Shown: positions 9,980-10,933 of the stretch, piece by piece | Position numbering within the stretch: the stretch's first letter is position 1 | How the letters are laid out: every line of letters begins with the position of its first letter | NCBI GenBank assembly: GCA_035294325.1 | Contig: DATGLE010000096.1 | Coordinates: forward strand, 1 to 10,933 | Source: DATGLE01 sp035294325 | GTDB taxonomy: Bacteria > Chloroflexota > Ktedonobacteria > Ktedonobacterales > Ktedonobacteraceae | Length of the DNA: 10,933 bases | Reading direction: 5' to 3' | Notes under the pieces: generated by a model | The model's database searches: none | What the model was told of the DNA's origin: nothing | Seen by the model: the letters and a program-made list of their open reading frames with translations, nothing else | Translations under genes and position numbers: made by a program

Positions 9980-10933
9980 TCATTCAATGCCGTATTTACG
10001 GATGAGGTAGCGTAGCTGATCCACTTTAGACAGGCCCAGCAACTCGGCGGCGCGAGTTCGGTTATGCTTCGCCGTCTCTAAAGCCCAGCGGATGAAATGG
10101 CGCTCAACCCGCTCGTGCACTGCCTCCAACGATACCGGCCCTTGCGGACGCAAATTGAGCCACTGTTCCCATGGATCCAGGGAGGAGGCGTTCTCAACAT
10201 CCGCCGGGCCAACGATCTCCTGCGGCAGATGGCCTGGCAACAACTCGTCGCTGTTACTGAGGATCATCGCGCGCTCTATGACGTTCTTCAACTCGCGCAC
10301 GTTGCCAGGCCAGTGATAGGCGAGCAGCAGGCGCTGCGCTTCCGGCGAGATGCGCCGCACATTGCGCCCTAACGACCTGTTGAAGTCCTCAACAAAGCGC
10401 GATGCGAAGAGCAGGATATCGCCGGGCCGCTCGCGCAATGGTGGCAGCGTGATCGGAAGCACAGCAAGGCGGTAATACAGGTCGGGCCGGAATAAACCTT
10501 CCTTCATAGCCTGCTCAAGATTGCGGTTGGTGGCCGCGATGACGCGCACATTGATCTTTACCTCCTTGCTGCCCCCCAGCCGGTAGAACGAGCGCGTCTC
10601 CAGCACACGCAGGAGCTTGGCCTGCATATCAAGTGGCATCTCGCCGATCTCATCAAGGAAGAGCGTGCCGCCCTCGGCCAGTTCGAGCAGCCCGCGCTTC
10701 TGCTTCTTGGCATCGGTGAAGGCATACTGTTCGTAGCCGAAGAGTTCGCTTTCGAGCAGATTGCTGGCAATGGCGGCGCAATTGAGCGGGTGAAATGGGC
10801 CAGAGGCGCGCGCGCTCTGCTCGTGAATAGCGCGCGCCACCACCTCTTTCCCTGTCCCGCTCTCGCCCATAATCAACACGGATGCCATATCGTTGCGCGC
10901 GACGCGGGCCACCAGGTCAAATACCTTGCGCAT
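9980..10933 (-). CDS. Sigma-54-type AAA+ transcriptional activator with Fis HTH (5' end outside window)
   Basis: The visible 317 residues cover most of a bacterial enhancer-binding protein: the AAA+ domain and the C-terminal DNA-binding domain. Residues are numbered from the window edge. Walker A is GESGTGKE (23-30), Walker B is GTLFLDEIGE (89-98), the ATN motif is in VRVIAATNRNLE, and the arginine-finger region is FRPDLYYRLAVLPITLPPLRERPGDI. The C-terminal Fis-type HTH is NRTRAAELLGLSKVDQLRYLIRKYGIE. The sigma-54 contact loop, normally GAFTGA, reads YAFTDA (70-75, bases 10709-10726). The phenylalanine and threonine are kept, but the first and fifth glycines are changed. The ATG at the edge is internal to the fold, since a sensory or receiver domain normally precedes it, so the start and signal domain are unseen. 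The gene is convergent with the HTH-GAF gene. Confidence 0.88.
   Translation of the reverse strand: MRKVFDLVARVARNDMASVLIMGESGTGKEVVARAIHEQSARASGPFHPLNCAAIASNLLESELFGYEQYAFTDAKKQKRGLLELAEGGTLFLDEIGEMPLDMQAKLLRVLETRSFYRLGGSKEVKINVRVIAATNRNLEQAMKEGLFRPDLYYRLAVLPITLPPLRERPGDILLFASRFVEDFNRSLGRNVRRISPEAQRLLLAYHWPGNVRELKNVIERAMILSNSDELLPGHLPQEIVGPADVENASSLDPWEQWLNLRPQGPVSLEAVHERVERHFIRWALETAKHNRTRAAELLGLSKVDQLRYLIRKYGIE

Noticed and set aside
10931..10933. The ATG at the window edge as the true start of the AAA+ activator
   Set aside because: It lies at the very beginning of the AAA+ fold, where the protein normally continues from a signal domain; the gene is cut by the edge.
1..10933. CRISPR array, tRNA, rRNA or transposon genes
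   Set aside because: No regularly spaced direct repeats, no cloverleaf-like segments and no transposase or integrase translation were seen.

Overview
The window reads as a bacterial chromosome segment of moderately high GC. The GAF-type regulator with an N-terminal helix-turn-helix, the small XRE-type protein, the nitroreductase ending and the GTCATCCTGAGCG-type intergenic repeats resemble what I remember from Chloroflexota, especially Ktedonobacteria. That placement is an inference; no rRNA or marker gene is present to confirm it. I see no tRNA, rRNA, CRISPR array, transposase, phage gene or replication origin.

Layout. (1) 1-225: C-terminal part of a small XRE-type HTH protein on +. (2) 226-523: a gene-free gap with two inverted repeats. 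(3) 524-1504: a diacylglycerol kinase / LCB5-family lipid kinase on -. (4) 1505-2102: a 598-bp gap between divergent genes, rich in hairpins. (5) 2103-6800: three co-directional genes encoding a PoxB-like thiamine-diphosphate enzyme, a gluconate 2-dehydrogenase subunit 3-like protein and an FAD-dependent GMC oxidoreductase. They are separated by repeat-filled gaps of 241 and 95 bp. (6) 6801-6960: a convergent gap. (7) 6961-8046 on -: a nitroreductase preceded 24 bp upstream by a two-TM membrane protein, with a clear promoter. (8) 8192-8602 on -: a stand-alone receiver-domain response regulator. (9) 8603-8921: a divergent promoter region with a 26-bp perfect hairpin between two good sigma-70-type promoters. 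(10) 8922-9935 on +: an HTH-GAF regulator. (11) 9980-10933 on -: a sigma-54-type AAA+ activator cut by the window edge, with an altered GAFTGA loop.

How they may work together. The central block looks like an oxidative carbon-metabolism module. The GMC protein and the subunit 3-like protein would form an FAD dehydrogenase for a sugar, sugar acid or alcohol, and the TPP enzyme would act on a 2-oxo acid. The GMC protein carries a C-x5-C-x3-C motif like the one that binds a 3Fe-4S cluster in bacterial FAD-glucose dehydrogenase, which suggests electron transfer to an unseen acceptor. No cytochrome c subunit and no Tat signal is visible. The right third is regulatory: a receiver, an HTH-GAF sensor and an AAA+ activator, with no histidine kinase in view.

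The most unusual overall property is that nearly every intergenic gap holds a long, near-perfect inverted repeat. Most of these differ in sequence, and at least one (8705-8758) lies between two outward promoters, where a terminator would have no purpose.
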